A DNA stretch of 64,000 nucleotides from JAEUMW01 sp963734295 (GTDB taxonomy: Bacteria; Pseudomonadota; Gammaproteobacteria; Burkholderiales; JAEUMW01): assembly GCA_963734295.1 (NCBI GenBank), contig CAVTGS010000017.1:75306-139305 (forward strand). Reading direction: 5' to 3'. The translations under genes and the position numbers were made by a program. Numbering within the stretch: the stretch's first letter is position 1; each line of letters opens with the position of its first letter. The notes beneath the pieces were generated by a model that did no database searches, was not told the origin of the DNA, and saw nothing but the letters and a program-made list of their open reading frames with translations. This document shows positions 39,082 through 48,342 of this stretch, piece by piece.

Positions 39082-42073
39082 ATGGCAGGGCTTGAACTCC
39101 GGTTTCTGGGCGACTTCGAGGTCCGTCGGGACGGGCGGGCCTTACCCTTGCCGCCGTCCAAGAAGACCCGCGCGCTGCTTGCCTACCTGAGCCTGCAGCC
39201 CAGGCGTTTCCGCCGCGAGCACCTCTGCGAGCTGCTGTGGGAGATCCCGGACGACCCGCGCGGCTCGCTGCGCTGGAGCCTGTCCAAGCTCCGCCGCCTC
39301 GTCGACGACACGGGAGACTCGCGTATCCTCGCCGACCGCGCCAGCGTCGGGATCGACACGGACGGCGTCGCGATCGACGTGCGGGAACTGAGGGCGCTCA
39401 TCTCCGATGGTCTCGCAAGAATTTCGATCGAGGACCTCGAGGCCACCGCGGCACGTTATCGCGGCAACTTCCTCGAGGGCCTCGAGTTCTCGAACTTCCA
39501 CGACTTCCACACCTGGTGCGTGGCCGAGCGCGAACAGTCGCTTCGCGACCGCGCCGCGCTCTTGACCGAGCTCGTCAGGCGCCTGGCCGACGAGCCGGAA
39601 CGGTCCCTCCCGCATGCACGCGCCCTCGTCGGCCTGTCGCCGTATGAAGAGACCTATCGCGCCACGCTGATCCGGCTCCTGAACGCGGCGCGCCAGCCCG
39701 GCGAGGCCGAAGAGCAGTACCAGCTCGGCCTGCGCATGCTGAAAGAGGCCGGCATCCCGTCTTCGGGTGCGCTGCTCGCGGCGCGCCGTGCCCCGCGGAT
39801 CGATGCGCCGCCGAAGCGTCACCCCGTTGCGCCTCTTCCCGAGGTCGCGGCCCCCGCGCCGGCCGGCTATGGTCTCTTCGGCCGGGAGGCGGAGAGGACG
39901 CTAATCGCGGACACGCTGGCCGAGGTCACCCGGAATCGTCGCGCCGCGATGCTGCTCCTGAGCGGCGCGCCCGGCATCGGCAAGACCCGCGTGCTCGAGA
40001 TGGCCGAGTCGCTGGCGCGCGACCGCGACGCCTTCGTCTTGCAGGCAGCGGCCTTCGAATCGGGCGCGATCCGGCCGTTTGCGCTGTGGATCGACGCGCT
40101 GCGGACCCTGGATCCCGCGGTCCACGACCAGGTGTTCGGTGACGCAGACCTGGCCAATCGCGATCGCCTGTTCGCCGGCCTGAGCGACCTCGTTGCGCGA
40201 GAGTCTGCCGAGCGTCCCGTGGTGCTGCTTTTCGACGATGTGCAGTGGTGCGACGAGTCGAGCGGCGCGGCACTGCATTACGTGGCACGCACGAGCCGCG
40301 GGCGGGCGTTCCTCGGCCTGCTCGCAGCGCGCTCGAGCGAGCTAAGGGACAACGCGCCCGTGCAGCAGGCACTCCGGGGCCTAGGGCGAGACGGGCTGCT
40401 GCGGGAGATCGAAATTGGGCCGCTGCCCGGCGACGCGTTGGTACGGCTCATCGACGAGCGGGCGCCGGGCGCCGACAGCGAGCGGCTCAGCGCTGAATGC
40501 GGCGGCAATCCGCTGCTGGCGATCGAGCTGGCCCGTGCCGAGGTGAGGGGCAGTGCCGCCGGCTCACTGGAAGACCTGATCTGGGAGCGCCTTGCACGCT
40601 ACGGCGTGGTGGGCGCGGACGTCCTTCGCTGGGCGGCCGTGCTGAGCCCGCGCATCGACGTCGGCAGCCTCGTCAAGGTGTCGGGCCTCGACGCCGCCGA
40701 GGTCGGCGCGGTGCTCGAGAACGCGGAGCGGCATGCGATGTTGCTCGCCACGGATCGCGGCCTGGGCTTCGCACACGAACTGATCGCCCGCGCCGTATAC
40801 AACGACATTTCGCCGCTCAGGCGTCAGGTCATGCACCGCCGCATCGCGGAGCTCCTCGAGCAGGACACCGCGCAGGATCTCGCGCGCGCCGCCGACCTGG
40901 CGCACCACGCCGCACTGAGTGGGGACCCGGGTCTGGCCGCACGGGCCATGGTCTCGGCCGGCAGGCTGTGCCTGCGATTCTTCGCGAACGACGACGCCCA
41001 GTCGCTGGCGCGCAAAGGCCTGCAGCTGGCCGCAAAGCTGCCGGACGCCGAGCGCGTGCGCGTGGAGATCGACCTGCAGGACATCCTGCTGGCGTCCGGG
41101 CCACTCGACGATCGGGAGGCCGCTGCCCGGAATTACACGGCGCTCGCCGAACGGGCACTCGACCACGGCGCGCTGGCGCATGCCAGGCTCGGCTACCACA
41201 TGGCCTCCTATGTGCGCTGGACGCAGGGTCAATGGACAGCGGCCCGCGAGCAGACGCTGCAAGCCGTGCGGGTCGTGCGGGGCGGGCGGGACGAGGCGCA
41301 AATCGTGGGCATGGCCGAAACCGCGAAGTGTCTGGTCATGATCGAGCGCGACATTTCGCAGGCGGACGCAATGCTCATGGAGGCGAGCGCGCTTGCCGAG
41401 CGCAATGGATTCAGCCATCACGCGATCGCCGCGGGGCTCGGCATGCTGCGCTTCCACGAGAACCGCCTCGACGAGGCGGAGGAACTGTTCCGCGAGGCGC
41501 GGACCCTGTGCAAGTCGGCCGGCGACCGGGTCAGCGAATACCAGGCGAACGAGTACCTCGTCATGCTGGACTTCCAGCGGGGCAGGCTGGCGCAAGCGCG
41601 CGAGCGTTGCGAGGAACTTCTAACGCTCGGCGACAAGCTGCGCGAGGGCAGCGAGGAGCCGTTCGCGCGCGCGATGGCCGGTCTGTGCACCTACGCGATC
41701 GACGACGAGGCCGAGGCAGCTCGACGCCGCGCTCGCGGACCTGCGCGCTGCCGACGCCAAGCACCGCCTCGCCTACATCCTGACGCGTGCGGCCCTGATC
41801 GACTGCGAGCGGGGCCGGGTGAACGCCGCGACCGAGCGGGCGACCGAGGCGCTCCGTTATGCGACGCTGCTCGAGCGCGCGACGGAGATGCTGCTTGCAA
41901 ACGCCGTGCTCTCGCACGACTGTGCCGCAACCGGCGACAGGAAGGGGGCCGCCAGGTTTGCGAAGGAAGTCGAACGCATCAGTAGCATGGCCGGCGCCGC
42001 CGCATGGACGCGCGACATCGCGGCAAGACTGGCGCACAAGAACGAGCGTGCTGCGCGCAAGGAGGCACGATGA
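39082..42073 (+). CDS. BTAD/AAA transcriptional regulator, frameshift near 41718
   Basis: About 997 residues when repaired. Residues 1-95 form an OmpR-like winged helix (LELRFLGDFEVRRDGRALPL). The bacterial transcriptional activation domain spans ~98-240 (LVGLSPYEETYRATLIRLLN). The AAA/STAND ATPase begins GLFGREAE with Walker A GAPGIGKT (295-302) and Walker B VVLLFDDVQWCDE. The C-terminal half is TPR-like. The frame breaks at DDEAEA; after one base it continues LDAALADLRAADAKHRLAYI and ends at KEAR. This is the large AfsR-like regulator class. Divergent from the cysteine synthase-glutaredoxin operon, and its stop overlaps the DUF4242 start (ATGA). Confidence 0.85.
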
Positions 42074-42597
42074 CCGAAGTGCTTGTCGAACGGCACTGGG
42101 ACCCGCCGCTGACCGACGCGGACATGGGACGGATGTTCGAGAGTGCAGCCGGCTGCCTCGATATTCATCGCGTGGGCTGGAACGGCAGCTTGCTGTCGGC
42201 GGACGGCCGGGACCTCTTCTGCCACTTCTCGGCCCCCGATGCCGAGTCGGTGCGCATCGCAATGTACCAGGCGGGGTCGCCGCGCGGCTCGGTCTGGGCC
42301 GGCACGGTGCACGATGCGCCCGGTTTGACGGACGACGAGCTCGCGCGGGCAAACGTTCTCGTCAGCCGGCGTTTCGAGGAACCCGTGGCGTTGCGGGACA
42401 TCCAGGCGCTCGAGGATGCCGGTGCCGGCTGCCTCGACACCCACCGCGTGCGCTTCGTGCGCACGTTTTTTTCGACTGACCGCCGGCGCATGATCTGCCT
42501 CTATCACGCGCCCGACGCCGAGTCCGTGCGCATCGCGCAGCGCGCGGCGAACATGCCCGTCGAGCGGATCTGGGCGTTCCGCCAGTTCCGTCGCTGA
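42070..42597 (+). CDS. Tandem DUF4242 protein
   Basis: A 175-residue protein with two homologous DUF4242 units. Each has a predicted ferredoxin-like fold: LVERHWDPPLTDADMGRMFE ... CLDIHRVGWNGSLLSADGRD ... CHFSAPDAESVRIAMYQAGS, and FEEPVALRDIQALED ... CLDTHRVRFVRTFFSTDRRR ... LYHAPDAESVRIAQRAANMP. Members have been linked to nickel binding; the function is otherwise open. It is translationally coupled to the BTAD/AAA regulator and may be its effector or co-sensor. Confidence 0.8.
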   Translation: MTEVLVERHWDPPLTDADMGRMFESAAGCLDIHRVGWNGSLLSADGRDLFCHFSAPDAESVRIAMYQAGSPRGSVWAGTVHDAPGLTDDELARANVLVSRRFEEPVALRDIQALEDAGAGCLDTHRVRFVRTFFSTDRRRMICLYHAPDAESVRIAQRAANMPVERIWAFRQFRR

Positions 42598-42629
42598 CCG
42601 ACATGGGGAGGCCGGGACAGAGCCGCCGC

Positions 42630-42808
42630 CCGCGCCGCACTCGGCGCACCGTCGCCGCAACCCGCGGCGATCGAGTCGGTGGCGGCGTTCCTGCATCGCG
42701 TCTCACACATCGAGACCGCGCGGTGCCCGCATTGCGGCAGCGGTCAGTTTCGTGTCGTCGCAGCAATCCAACCCAAAGCTCACCTGCCCCATCCGCGGGG
42801 ACCTCCGT
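42630..42808 (+). pseudogene. IS91-like transposase C-terminal remnant
   Basis: A short frame reads ALGAPSPQPAAIESVAAFLH, then ETARCPHCGSGQFRVVAAIQ and ends HPRGPP-stop. This matches my memory of the C-terminal zinc-finger-like tail of IS91/Y2-type transposases (CPxCGxGxxxxVAxL...GPP). No catalytic Tyr region is present. It marks the left side of the cassette-rich zone. Confidence 0.4.
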
Positions 42809-43001
42809 GACGATCGATGTCGGCCATTCCGGGGCGCAGCAACCGAACGGTGAGACCGTTCGCGCCTTCGCTCGTCCCGAGCGCCGGCAACGGTGCCTAC
42901 GAATCCGATGCTCACCGTGCCGGCGTCGTCCGAATGGCGCTACGCTACCGTCGCAGCACATCGGAGAACGTCGCTGCCTCCCGCCGCTCCATGCCATTCG
43001 C

Positions 43002-43029
43002 TTGACTTCGGGCAGCGCCACCATACAAT
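43002..43029 (+). promoter_or_regulatory. Sigma70 promoter for the HNH gene
   Basis: TTGACT, a 16-base spacer and TACAAT lie 38 bases ahead of the HNH endonuclease start codon. Both hexamers are near consensus. Confidence 0.6.
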
Positions 43030-43067
43030 CCCCATAGCCACCGCCCGCTGGGCGGTTCAGTCAGAGG

Positions 43068-44126
43068 ATGTCGAAGCGCGACGACTACCGGCGGTACCTG
43101 AACAGTCCCGAGTGGAAAGAACGCCGGGAGCTTGCGCTTGCGCGGACATCCGGGTTCTGCCAGTTCTGCGGCAACGTCGCTGTTCACGTCCATCACGTCA
43201 GGTATCCAAAGCGCTGGGGCGACGAGCACCCACATAGCCTAGTCCCGGTTTGTCAGCGTTGCCATGATGCATCTCATGGAGTCCATGCAATGAAGTCACT
43301 TCCCGATGCCACTCAGATGACTGAGCTATCGCCCTTTGGCGGGCGACTCAAGTATTTGTTTAGCGGCGGTCGCGTTTATGCGTCGGCGCAGTCGTGGACC
43401 CGGGCACTACAGGTGCCCGACTCCCTTTCGGTGTGGTTCGAAACAGGACTACACAGAGTAGCCTTGCTCAAGAAGGATTTGGCGGGTGGCGACCTGGAGA
43501 TGCTGTATTTGAATGTGCCTGTCTATCGGTGGCATGCGGTCGCTGAGCAGCTCCGCGCGTTCGATCGTAACTGGTATGAGCACCAATACAGGAGCCGGCC
43601 GCCCCTTGAACAGAAAGAACTTGAGCGATTCCATAACAACTACGAGCGCCTGATCGCTTGGGGTTACGACCTCCAAGAGAGAGCCCTATCCAGCGCGCTC
43701 CACGAGAAGGTTGATCCCACCGCGGCCATCACCCAAGAAACCTTGCTGGAAGCCCTGAAGCAGGCGGTTGCGCCGAGACTTCAAGGACACGACGAGAAGC
43801 TTCACGAGCACGACATAGTAATTGGCGAGTTGCGTGATGCCGTTCCAACGCTTCGCGATCAAGATGAGTTCATCTCCGTAAAGCAGGCGATAAGCGAGCA
43901 GGGGCTAGACGCGACACTGATGCCGCTCCATCCACGGTCTAACGAGACTCTCTCCGGTCTCGCCGGTCAAATGCTGAAGGAACGCAGAGTTGAGCAAGGC
44001 GCGAGCGTCATATCGCGTCTTGATGGGCAGAAGATTCACGCAGAGGTCAACACGTATCGCCGAAGAGATATCTATGCGGTCCTCGCGGAAGTCATGCGCC
44101 ACAAACAAGAAGGGCTACCACTATGA
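43068..44126 (+). CDS. HNH endonuclease with phage-type C-terminal domain
   Basis: A 352-residue protein more AT-rich than its surroundings. The N-terminal HNH nuclease has YLNSPEWKERRELALARTSG, two Zn Cys pairs (CQFCG, CQRCHDASH) and VHVHHVRYPKRWGDEH. The middle is an unassigned region with WYEHQYRSRPPLEQKELERF and a probable coiled coil. The C-terminus (LSGLAGQMLKERRVEQGASV ... HAEVNTYRRRDIYAVL) resembles DNA-binding ends of phage antirepressors. The whole is probably a phage- or mobile-element nuclease. It occupies the first position of the cassette array and is followed by an attC-like site. Confidence 0.75.
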   Translation: MSKRDDYRRYLNSPEWKERRELALARTSGFCQFCGNVAVHVHHVRYPKRWGDEHPHSLVPVCQRCHDASHGVHAMKSLPDATQMTELSPFGGRLKYLFSGGRVYASAQSWTRALQVPDSLSVWFETGLHRVALLKKDLAGGDLEMLYLNVPVYRWHAVAEQLRAFDRNWYEHQYRSRPPLEQKELERFHNNYERLIAWGYDLQERALSSALHEKVDPTAAITQETLLEALKQAVAPRLQGHDEKLHEHDIVIGELRDAVPTLRDQDEFISVKQAISEQGLDATLMPLHPRSNETLSGLAGQMLKERRVEQGASVISRLDGQKIHAEVNTYRRRDIYAVLAEVMRHKQEGLPL

Positions 44127-44159
44127 GGCTGAGAGATTGTGCTCTCAGTGCAACATAAG

Positions 44160-44269
44160 CACGCTAACCCTTCGCTCGAGTGGACTCGCACCAGCGAGGC
44201 GCTGTGGTCCATCATCCGCTCGCGGGCCAAGTGCCACGCCGGCGCTCGCCCTCAGCTCAAACGTTGGGC
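44160..44269 (+). repeat. attC-like site 1 (after HNH gene)
   Basis: GCTAAC at the left and R' core GTTGGGC (44263-44269) at the right enclose an imperfect palindrome of about 110 bases. The right half (from GCCAAGTGCCACGCC on) is repeated at attC-like site 4. The R'' core is imperfect. Confidence 0.5.
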
Positions 44270-44325
44270 GTCACCGGGGCTAAGACTGGCTAGAATGGTA
44301 GGTCCCTCCACACAAGGGGCTTCAT

Positions 44326-44532
44326 ATGAAGTACAGCATCGAATGTGAGCAGGAAGAAGACGGGCGCTGGCTCGCTGAGGTTCCCGAACTACCTGGCGTC
44401 TTGGCCTACGGGGACACTGCCGAGGAAGCGATGGCGAAGGCCCAAGTCCTGGCACTTCGCGTACTCGCTGAACGCCTTGAGCACGGCGAAGCGCGCCCCG
44501 TCGATATCAGCATCTCCGTAGCTACGGTATGA
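44326..44532 (+). CDS. hicB: HicB antitoxin (copy 1)
   Basis: A 68-residue partial-RNaseH-fold antitoxin: MKYSIECEQEEDGRWLAEVP, LPGVLAYGDTAEEAMAKAQ and LRVLAERLEHGE are standard HicB elements. It lacks the C-terminal DNA-binding extension seen in longer HicB proteins. The stop overlaps the hicA start (ATGA), and the order hicB-hicA is reversed relative to the classical operon. The cassette begins just after attC-like site 1. An almost identical copy lies 4 kb downstream. Confidence 0.88.
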   Translation: MKYSIECEQEEDGRWLAEVPELPGVLAYGDTAEEAMAKAQVLALRVLAERLEHGEARPVDISISVATV

Positions 44533-44735
44533 GTCAGTGGCCTTCCACGAAGGCTACCCGGTCCGCACTCCATCGCATCGGTTGGCAAATCAAGCGCGAA
44601 TCGGGCTCGCACCGCACGCTGTCGCGTCAAGGCTGGCCTGATTTCGTTTTCGCGTTTCACGACCGCGAAGAGATCGGTCCGCGAATGCTGGCGCGAATCG
44701 CCATACACACTGAGCTCACCCCCGAAGATCTGTAG
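44529..44735 (+). CDS. hicA: HicA toxin (copy 1)
   Basis: A 68-residue mRNA interferase of the double-stranded-RNA-binding-like fold. Catalytic His lies in ESGSHRTLSRQGW. FVFAFHDREEIGPRMLARIA and a C-terminal HTELTPEDL complete the domain. The frame is intact throughout, unlike the second copy. It is coupled to hicB by a four-base overlap and is followed by an attC-like site. Confidence 0.85.
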   Translation: MSQWPSTKATRSALHRIGWQIKRESGSHRTLSRQGWPDFVFAFHDREEIGPRMLARIAIHTELTPEDL

Positions 44736-44743
44736 GCGATCGG

Positions 44744-44823
44744 GCCCAACCCGTCATTGCACCGGACCCGTTCCGGCGGCCTTCGCCCGCCTGCGGGGGG
44801 CAGGTGAACTCTGGTTTTCGGCG
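44744..44823 (+). repeat. attC-like site 2 (after hicBA copy 1)
   Basis: Begins with a perfect R'' core GCCCAAC at 44744-44750 and closely matches attC-like site 5 over CCGTCATTGCACCGGACCCG and CAGGTGAACTCTGG. The right R' core is degenerate (TTTTCGGC instead of GTTGGGC), so it may no longer recombine. Confidence 0.6.
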
Positions 44824-44862
44824 TCACATCACCGGAGCAAAGTTGGGAGTATCCTTATTGCC

Positions 44863-45087
44863 ATGAAGATCGCTACTGGAAAGGTCGTCGGCGGAAAGGT
44901 CGTGCTTGAGGGCGCGACATTCGAGGAAGGTACCTCAGTCACAGTCCTGGCTAGGGACGATGAAGAGGCCGTAACTCTCACGCCCGAAGAGGAAGCCGAG
45001 CTTCTGCTCGCTATTGCCGAGGCCGACCGCGGCGAAACGGTTTCAGCGGAGGAAGTGCTCGCGAAACTCGCGCGTCGCCATGGCTAG
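44863..45087 (+). CDS. Antitoxin-like small protein of a ParE/RelE-type pair
   Basis: A 74-residue acidic protein: an N-terminal beta hairpin (KIATGKVVGGKVVLEGATFE, GTSVTVLARDDEE) and a C-terminal helix (EEAELLLAIAEADRGETVSA, EEVLAKLARR). Position, size and acidic character fit the antitoxin of the downstream ParE/RelE-type gene, seven bases away. I cannot assign a DNA-binding fold with certainty. Confidence 0.7.
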   Translation: MKIATGKVVGGKVVLEGATFEEGTSVTVLARDDEEAVTLTPEEEAELLLAIAEADRGETVSAEEVLAKLARRHG

Positions 45088-45094
45088 CTGAGCC

Positions 45095-45388
45095 ATGAAA
45101 GTCCGGGTCACGAAGCGAGCGCAAGCGCAGATTGACCGGGCCGCCACGTGGTGGGATGACAACCGTTCCCTTGCGCCAGAAGGCTTCGATGAGGACCTCT
45201 CGGAGGCTTTCTCGCTTCTGAGCGTCGAGCCTGGCATCGGCGTCCCGGTGGCCAATGCGCGTACGCCTGGCGTGAAGCGCTTGCATCTCGCTCGGATTCA
45301 TTACTTCCTCTACTACTGCGTCCGGGGCGATGAAGTCCTAGTGCTGCGCATTTGGCACACGAGTCGCGGTAGGGACCCCAAGTTGTAG
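45095..45388 (+). CDS. ParE/RelE-family toxin
   Basis: A 97-residue toxin of the RelE/ParE superfamily. MKVRVTKRAQAQIDRAATWW is the usual first strand and helix, DDNRSLAPEGFDEDLSEAFS continues the helix, and VKRLHLARIHYFLYYCVRGD and LRIWHTSRGRDPKL are the terminal strands. Plasmid-addiction systems of this kind are frequent integron cassettes. The attC that should follow is interrupted by the IS21-type element. Confidence 0.85.
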   Translation: MKVRVTKRAQAQIDRAATWWDDNRSLAPEGFDEDLSEAFSLLSVEPGIGVPVANARTPGVKRLHLARIHYFLYYCVRGDEVLVLRIWHTSRGRDPKL

Positions 45389-45518
45389 GTGCGCACACAT
45401 GACGCCGAACCGTGCGTTCGACCGGAGCGCCCAATGTCGCGGATCGGCATAAAGGAGCCGGGGATGATCGGCATAATGGAGCCAGTTTCGGAGGGGTAAG
45501 ACGGGCATCCCGGCGTGG

Positions 45519-46307
45519 TTAAGAATGGGTGGTTTTGGACGTATTGGCAACCTTGATTTTGTTGGCCGTAGGGGCGAGTTTCGGCGCCCGATACGACTGC
45601 CCGTCGAGTACCAGGCAGTAGGCGTTGTGGCGTAGCCGATCCAGGGTCGCCGAGGCCAGCAGTCGGTTGGCGGGGAAGGCTTGATCCCACTCGGTGAAGT
45701 CGAGGTTGCTGGTAACGATCGTGGCAGTGGTTTCGTAACGTTCGGCGATCAGATCGTGCAGATCTTCATCGGCGGGTGGACGCAGCGGCTTGAGGCCGAA
45801 GTCGTCGATCACGAGTAGCGCAATGCGGGCGAGGCTGGCGAGTTTGCGCTCGTAGGTACCGGTGGCGCGGGCGGCGTTCATGGCGGCGACCAGTTGCGCG
45901 CAGGTGGTGAACAGCACGTCGACGCCCTGGCGGATGGCGCAGTGGCCGAGGGCCTGCGCGAGGTGCGACTTCCCGGTGCCACACGGTCCGACGATGAGCA
46001 CGGGGACGCGCTCGTCGAGGTAACGGCCGGTGGCGAGCTCGTGCACCAGGGCGCGATTGAGTTGCGGCAGGCGTTCGAAGTCGAACTGATCGAGGGTCTT
46101 GCTGGCGCGGAAGGCGGCACGGCGCAAACGCAGGGCGAACTTCTTTTGTTCGCGCCGGGCAACCTCATCCTCGATCAACAGCGCCAGGAACTCGGTGTAG
46201 GCGAGCTTGCCGTCGAGGGCTTGGCGATTACGTGCCTCGAGCGAATCGAGGATGCCAGACAGGCGCAGTTGTTTGAGATAGGGAACGAGCTCGGGAACGG
46301 GGTTCAT
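45519..46307 (-). CDS. istB: IS21 helper ATPase IstB
   Basis: A 262-residue AAA+ ATPase that partners the IstA transposase and directs target choice. The N-terminal domain includes YLKQLRLSGILDSLEARNRQ and RREQKKFALRLRRAAF. Walker A is GPCGTGKSHLAQALG and Walker B ALLVIDDFGLKPL, followed by sensor-1 TIVTSNLDFTEWDQAF. It starts 23 bases after the istA stop. Confidence 0.93.
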   Translation of the reverse strand: MNPVPELVPYLKQLRLSGILDSLEARNRQALDGKLAYTEFLALLIEDEVARREQKKFALRLRRAAFRASKTLDQFDFERLPQLNRALVHELATGRYLDERVPVLIVGPCGTGKSHLAQALGHCAIRQGVDVLFTTCAQLVAAMNAARATGTYERKLASLARIALLVIDDFGLKPLRPPADEDLHDLIAERYETTATIVTSNLDFTEWDQAFPANRLLASATLDRLRHNAYCLVLDGQSYRAPKLAPTANKIKVANTSKTTHS

Positions 46308-46330
46308 CGGTGATGCCTCCGGGGTGGGAT

Positions 46331-47863
46331 TCAGTGCAGCAGGGTGGGATCGACGCCGAACAGGGTCTCGGCGTCGCGGACAAAGCGTGCGCTGGTACCG
46401 TACGCGCGCGCCGATGCGGGGACATGCAGCAGCGGTTGTTGATCGAAGCCGCCGGCGAGAATGGTCTTGACGGTGCGGTAGAACGGGCTGTCGTGAGCGA
46501 GCGCCCGGGCGCACGCGGCTTCCAGCCGGGCGTTGCCGTAGCGTTCGGCCAAGCGCAGCACACCTTGCGCGGCGCGTAGCCTCTCGACGATGCGATCGGC
46601 GAGCAGTTGGTCGACCAATTGCGCGCAGGCGGGACCCACTGCCGTGGCTTGCTGCAGGCACCAGTGGCGGTCGTGGGCGAAGTAGGCTTGCGCCTGCGGC
46701 GGCAGGTGATCGCGGACGGTGAAGCGTTGCCCGGGTTTGCGGCCCCGCGGATGCACCGCGACCTGCCGATAGTCCTGATAGATCGCCACGGCGGTGTCGG
46801 TGGCCCGCAGCCACAGCGCCTGGCCGATCAAGGTGAACGGTACCGAGTAGAAGCAGCGGTCGAACTGGACGTGGCAATCGCGATGCACGCGCACGCCACT
46901 CCAGGTGCCAAGATCGGGCGCGATCGCCGGCAAGGCGCGCAGCAGCCGTTTCTCGACGGCGAACAGCGCGAGTGGCTGCGTGCGGGTAGTGCCGTGGATA
47001 CGCACCCCCGCTTCCGTCATCACCCATTGCCGGACTTGGGCATTGAGATCGGCGAGATCGCGAAAGCTGCGGGTCGGCAGGAAGTTACCCTTGACATAGC
47101 CGACCCCGCGCTCGACGACGCCCTTCTTCGCCGGATCGGCGGGCGGACACGGGTCGATCTTGAAACCGTACCCTTCCGCGCACTCGGCGTAGGCGCGCTG
47201 CACCAGCGGATCGCGGGCACAGGCGCGAGTGATAGCGCACTTGGGGTTGTCGATAATGACCCGCGCCGGAACGGCGGCGAACCATTCGAAGGCGCGGCGG
47301 TGACAGCCGAGCCAGGTAGCCACCGTCTGCTCCCACACGAACTCGACGTACTGATGGCGCGAGAAGCACAGCGTCATCACGAACGCCCAGGTACGGCGCA
47401 GCTCGCTACGAGCGGGATCGAGCAGCAGCGGCCCGGCACCGAAATCGACCTGCGCTGCTTCGCCGGGCGCGAACTGCAGCCGCACCGTGGCCTGCGGCGG
47501 CCGCGCCGCGTTGAGCGCGGCGAGCATGCGCCGCACCGCCGAGTAGCTGCCGCTGTACCCATGCTCGCGACACAGCGCAGCGTGGATCGCGACACCACCC
47601 ACACCCTGCTCGGCCCAGCGCGCCACCACATCGCGAAACGGCTCGACCGTGGAAATCGTGCTGCGCGCCCGGCGCGCCTGGCCGATCACCACCGCGATCT
47701 CGCCGTCCTCGGGCAGCGGCGTGTCGGGGGCGAGCCAGCCCTGCTGCGTGGCCAGCGCCCGCAGCGCTGCCACCTTCGGCCGGCCCATCAACCGCGCCCG
47801 GGCAATATCGCGGTCGGAATCGCCCTGGCGCAAGCGCACCAGGACCGCTCGATACTGGAACAT
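46331..47863 (-). CDS. istA: IS21 transposase IstA
   Basis: A DDE transposase of about 510 residues. I chose the ATG before FQYRAVLVRLRQGDSDRDIA because GGAG lies eight bases upstream; a GTG/ATG 14 codons earlier is possible. The N-terminal HTH is followed by the RNase H-like core, with VDFGAGPLLLD, FWEQTV-like WVEFV region and PADPAKKGVVERGVGYVKGN carrying the last acidic residue. The C-terminal SH3-like part includes DCHVQFDRCFYSVPFTLIG. Intact. Confidence 0.92.
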   Translation of the reverse strand: MFQYRAVLVRLRQGDSDRDIARARLMGRPKVAALRALATQQGWLAPDTPLPEDGEIAVVIGQARRARSTISTVEPFRDVVARWAEQGVGGVAIHAALCREHGYSGSYSAVRRMLAALNAARPPQATVRLQFAPGEAAQVDFGAGPLLLDPARSELRRTWAFVMTLCFSRHQYVEFVWEQTVATWLGCHRRAFEWFAAVPARVIIDNPKCAITRACARDPLVQRAYAECAEGYGFKIDPCPPADPAKKGVVERGVGYVKGNFLPTRSFRDLADLNAQVRQWVMTEAGVRIHGTTRTQPLALFAVEKRLLRALPAIAPDLGTWSGVRVHRDCHVQFDRCFYSVPFTLIGQALWLRATDTAVAIYQDYRQVAVHPRGRKPGQRFTVRDHLPPQAQAYFAHDRHWCLQQATAVGPACAQLVDQLLADRIVERLRAAQGVLRLAERYGNARLEAACARALAHDSPFYRTVKTILAGGFDQQPLLHVPASARAYGTSARFVRDAETLFGVDPTLLH

Positions 47864-48012
47864 CTCGATTCTCCTACGCCCCACCGCGGTTCTCCCTCTG
47901 GACAAAGTCCGAGAGGGTAGCGGTAACGCGCTCAGTTCGAGATGCCCGTCTTTACCTCACCTGGCTCCAATATGCCGATCACGGAGTGGCTCCAATATGC
48001 CGATCGCTGACA

Positions 48013-48081
48013 CCCAAAGGCGACGCCGATGGGTACCCGCCGCGCTGCTCGCGTCGGCGCCCGGTTAGCTCTGCGTTGGGC
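48013..48081 (+). repeat. attC-like site 3, right part, split by the IS21 element
   Basis: Without the insertion sequence the string reads GCGCCCAA then AGGCGACGCCGATGGG and ends CTGCGTTGGGC (R' core 48075-48081). The R'' core GCCCAA(A) was cut by the insertion. Stem halves GGCGACGCCGA and TCGGCGCC can pair. It would have closed the ParE/RelE-type cassette. Confidence 0.6.
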
Positions 48082-48199
48082 GACCGCGTTGCAGAAGGCC
48101 GACCGACTGCAACGGGTCCGGTGCCGACACCGAGCAAAGCCGCGATGGGATGTCCGGACCTTGGTCGCCAAGCTCCCCGTTACTGGGCGCCCGTGAGCC
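48082..48199 (+). repeat. Repeated 118-base gene-less cassette unit (copy 1; copy 2 at 49751-49868)
   Basis: The 118 bases starting GACCGCGTTGCAGAAGGCCG and ending GGGCGCCCGTGAGCC recur almost unchanged at 49751-49868. Each copy begins right after an attC R'-like core. No reading frame with a ribosome-binding site is evident. It may be a gene-less cassette, a small RNA or a promoter cassette. Confidence 0.7.
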
Positions 48200-48235
48200 A
48201 CCCCCGTCTGGTCCTGTAGCGGGATCATCTGCACT

Positions 48236-48286
48236 GGTGGCCAAGTGCCACGCCGGCGCTCGCCGCCCTCAGCTCAAACGTTGGGC
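48236..48286 (+). repeat. attC-like site 4 (right half)
   Basis: GGCCAAGTGCCACGCCGGCG through CTCAAACGTTGGGC repeats the right half of attC-like site 1 with three extra bases. R' core GTTGGGC is at 48280-48286. The left half is not recognisable. The second hicBA cassette begins immediately after. Confidence 0.55.
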
Positions 48287-48342
48287 GTCACCGGGGCTAA
48301 GACTGGCTAGAATGGTAGGTCCCTCCACACAACGGGCTTCAT

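Larger units (their letters stand above)
45435..48012 (-). mobile_element. Complete IS21-family insertion sequence with 5-base target duplication
   Basis: The ends are TGTCGCGGATCGGCATAAAG on the left and the reverse complement TGTCAGCGATCGGCATATTG on the right. Each end holds a second internal copy of the GATCGGCATA-TGGAGCC repeat, the multiple-terminal-repeat pattern of IS21. CCCAA lies immediately outside both ends and is the target duplication. Inside are istA and istB, both intact, reading right to left. The insertion lies within an attC site's R'' core. Confidence 0.92.
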
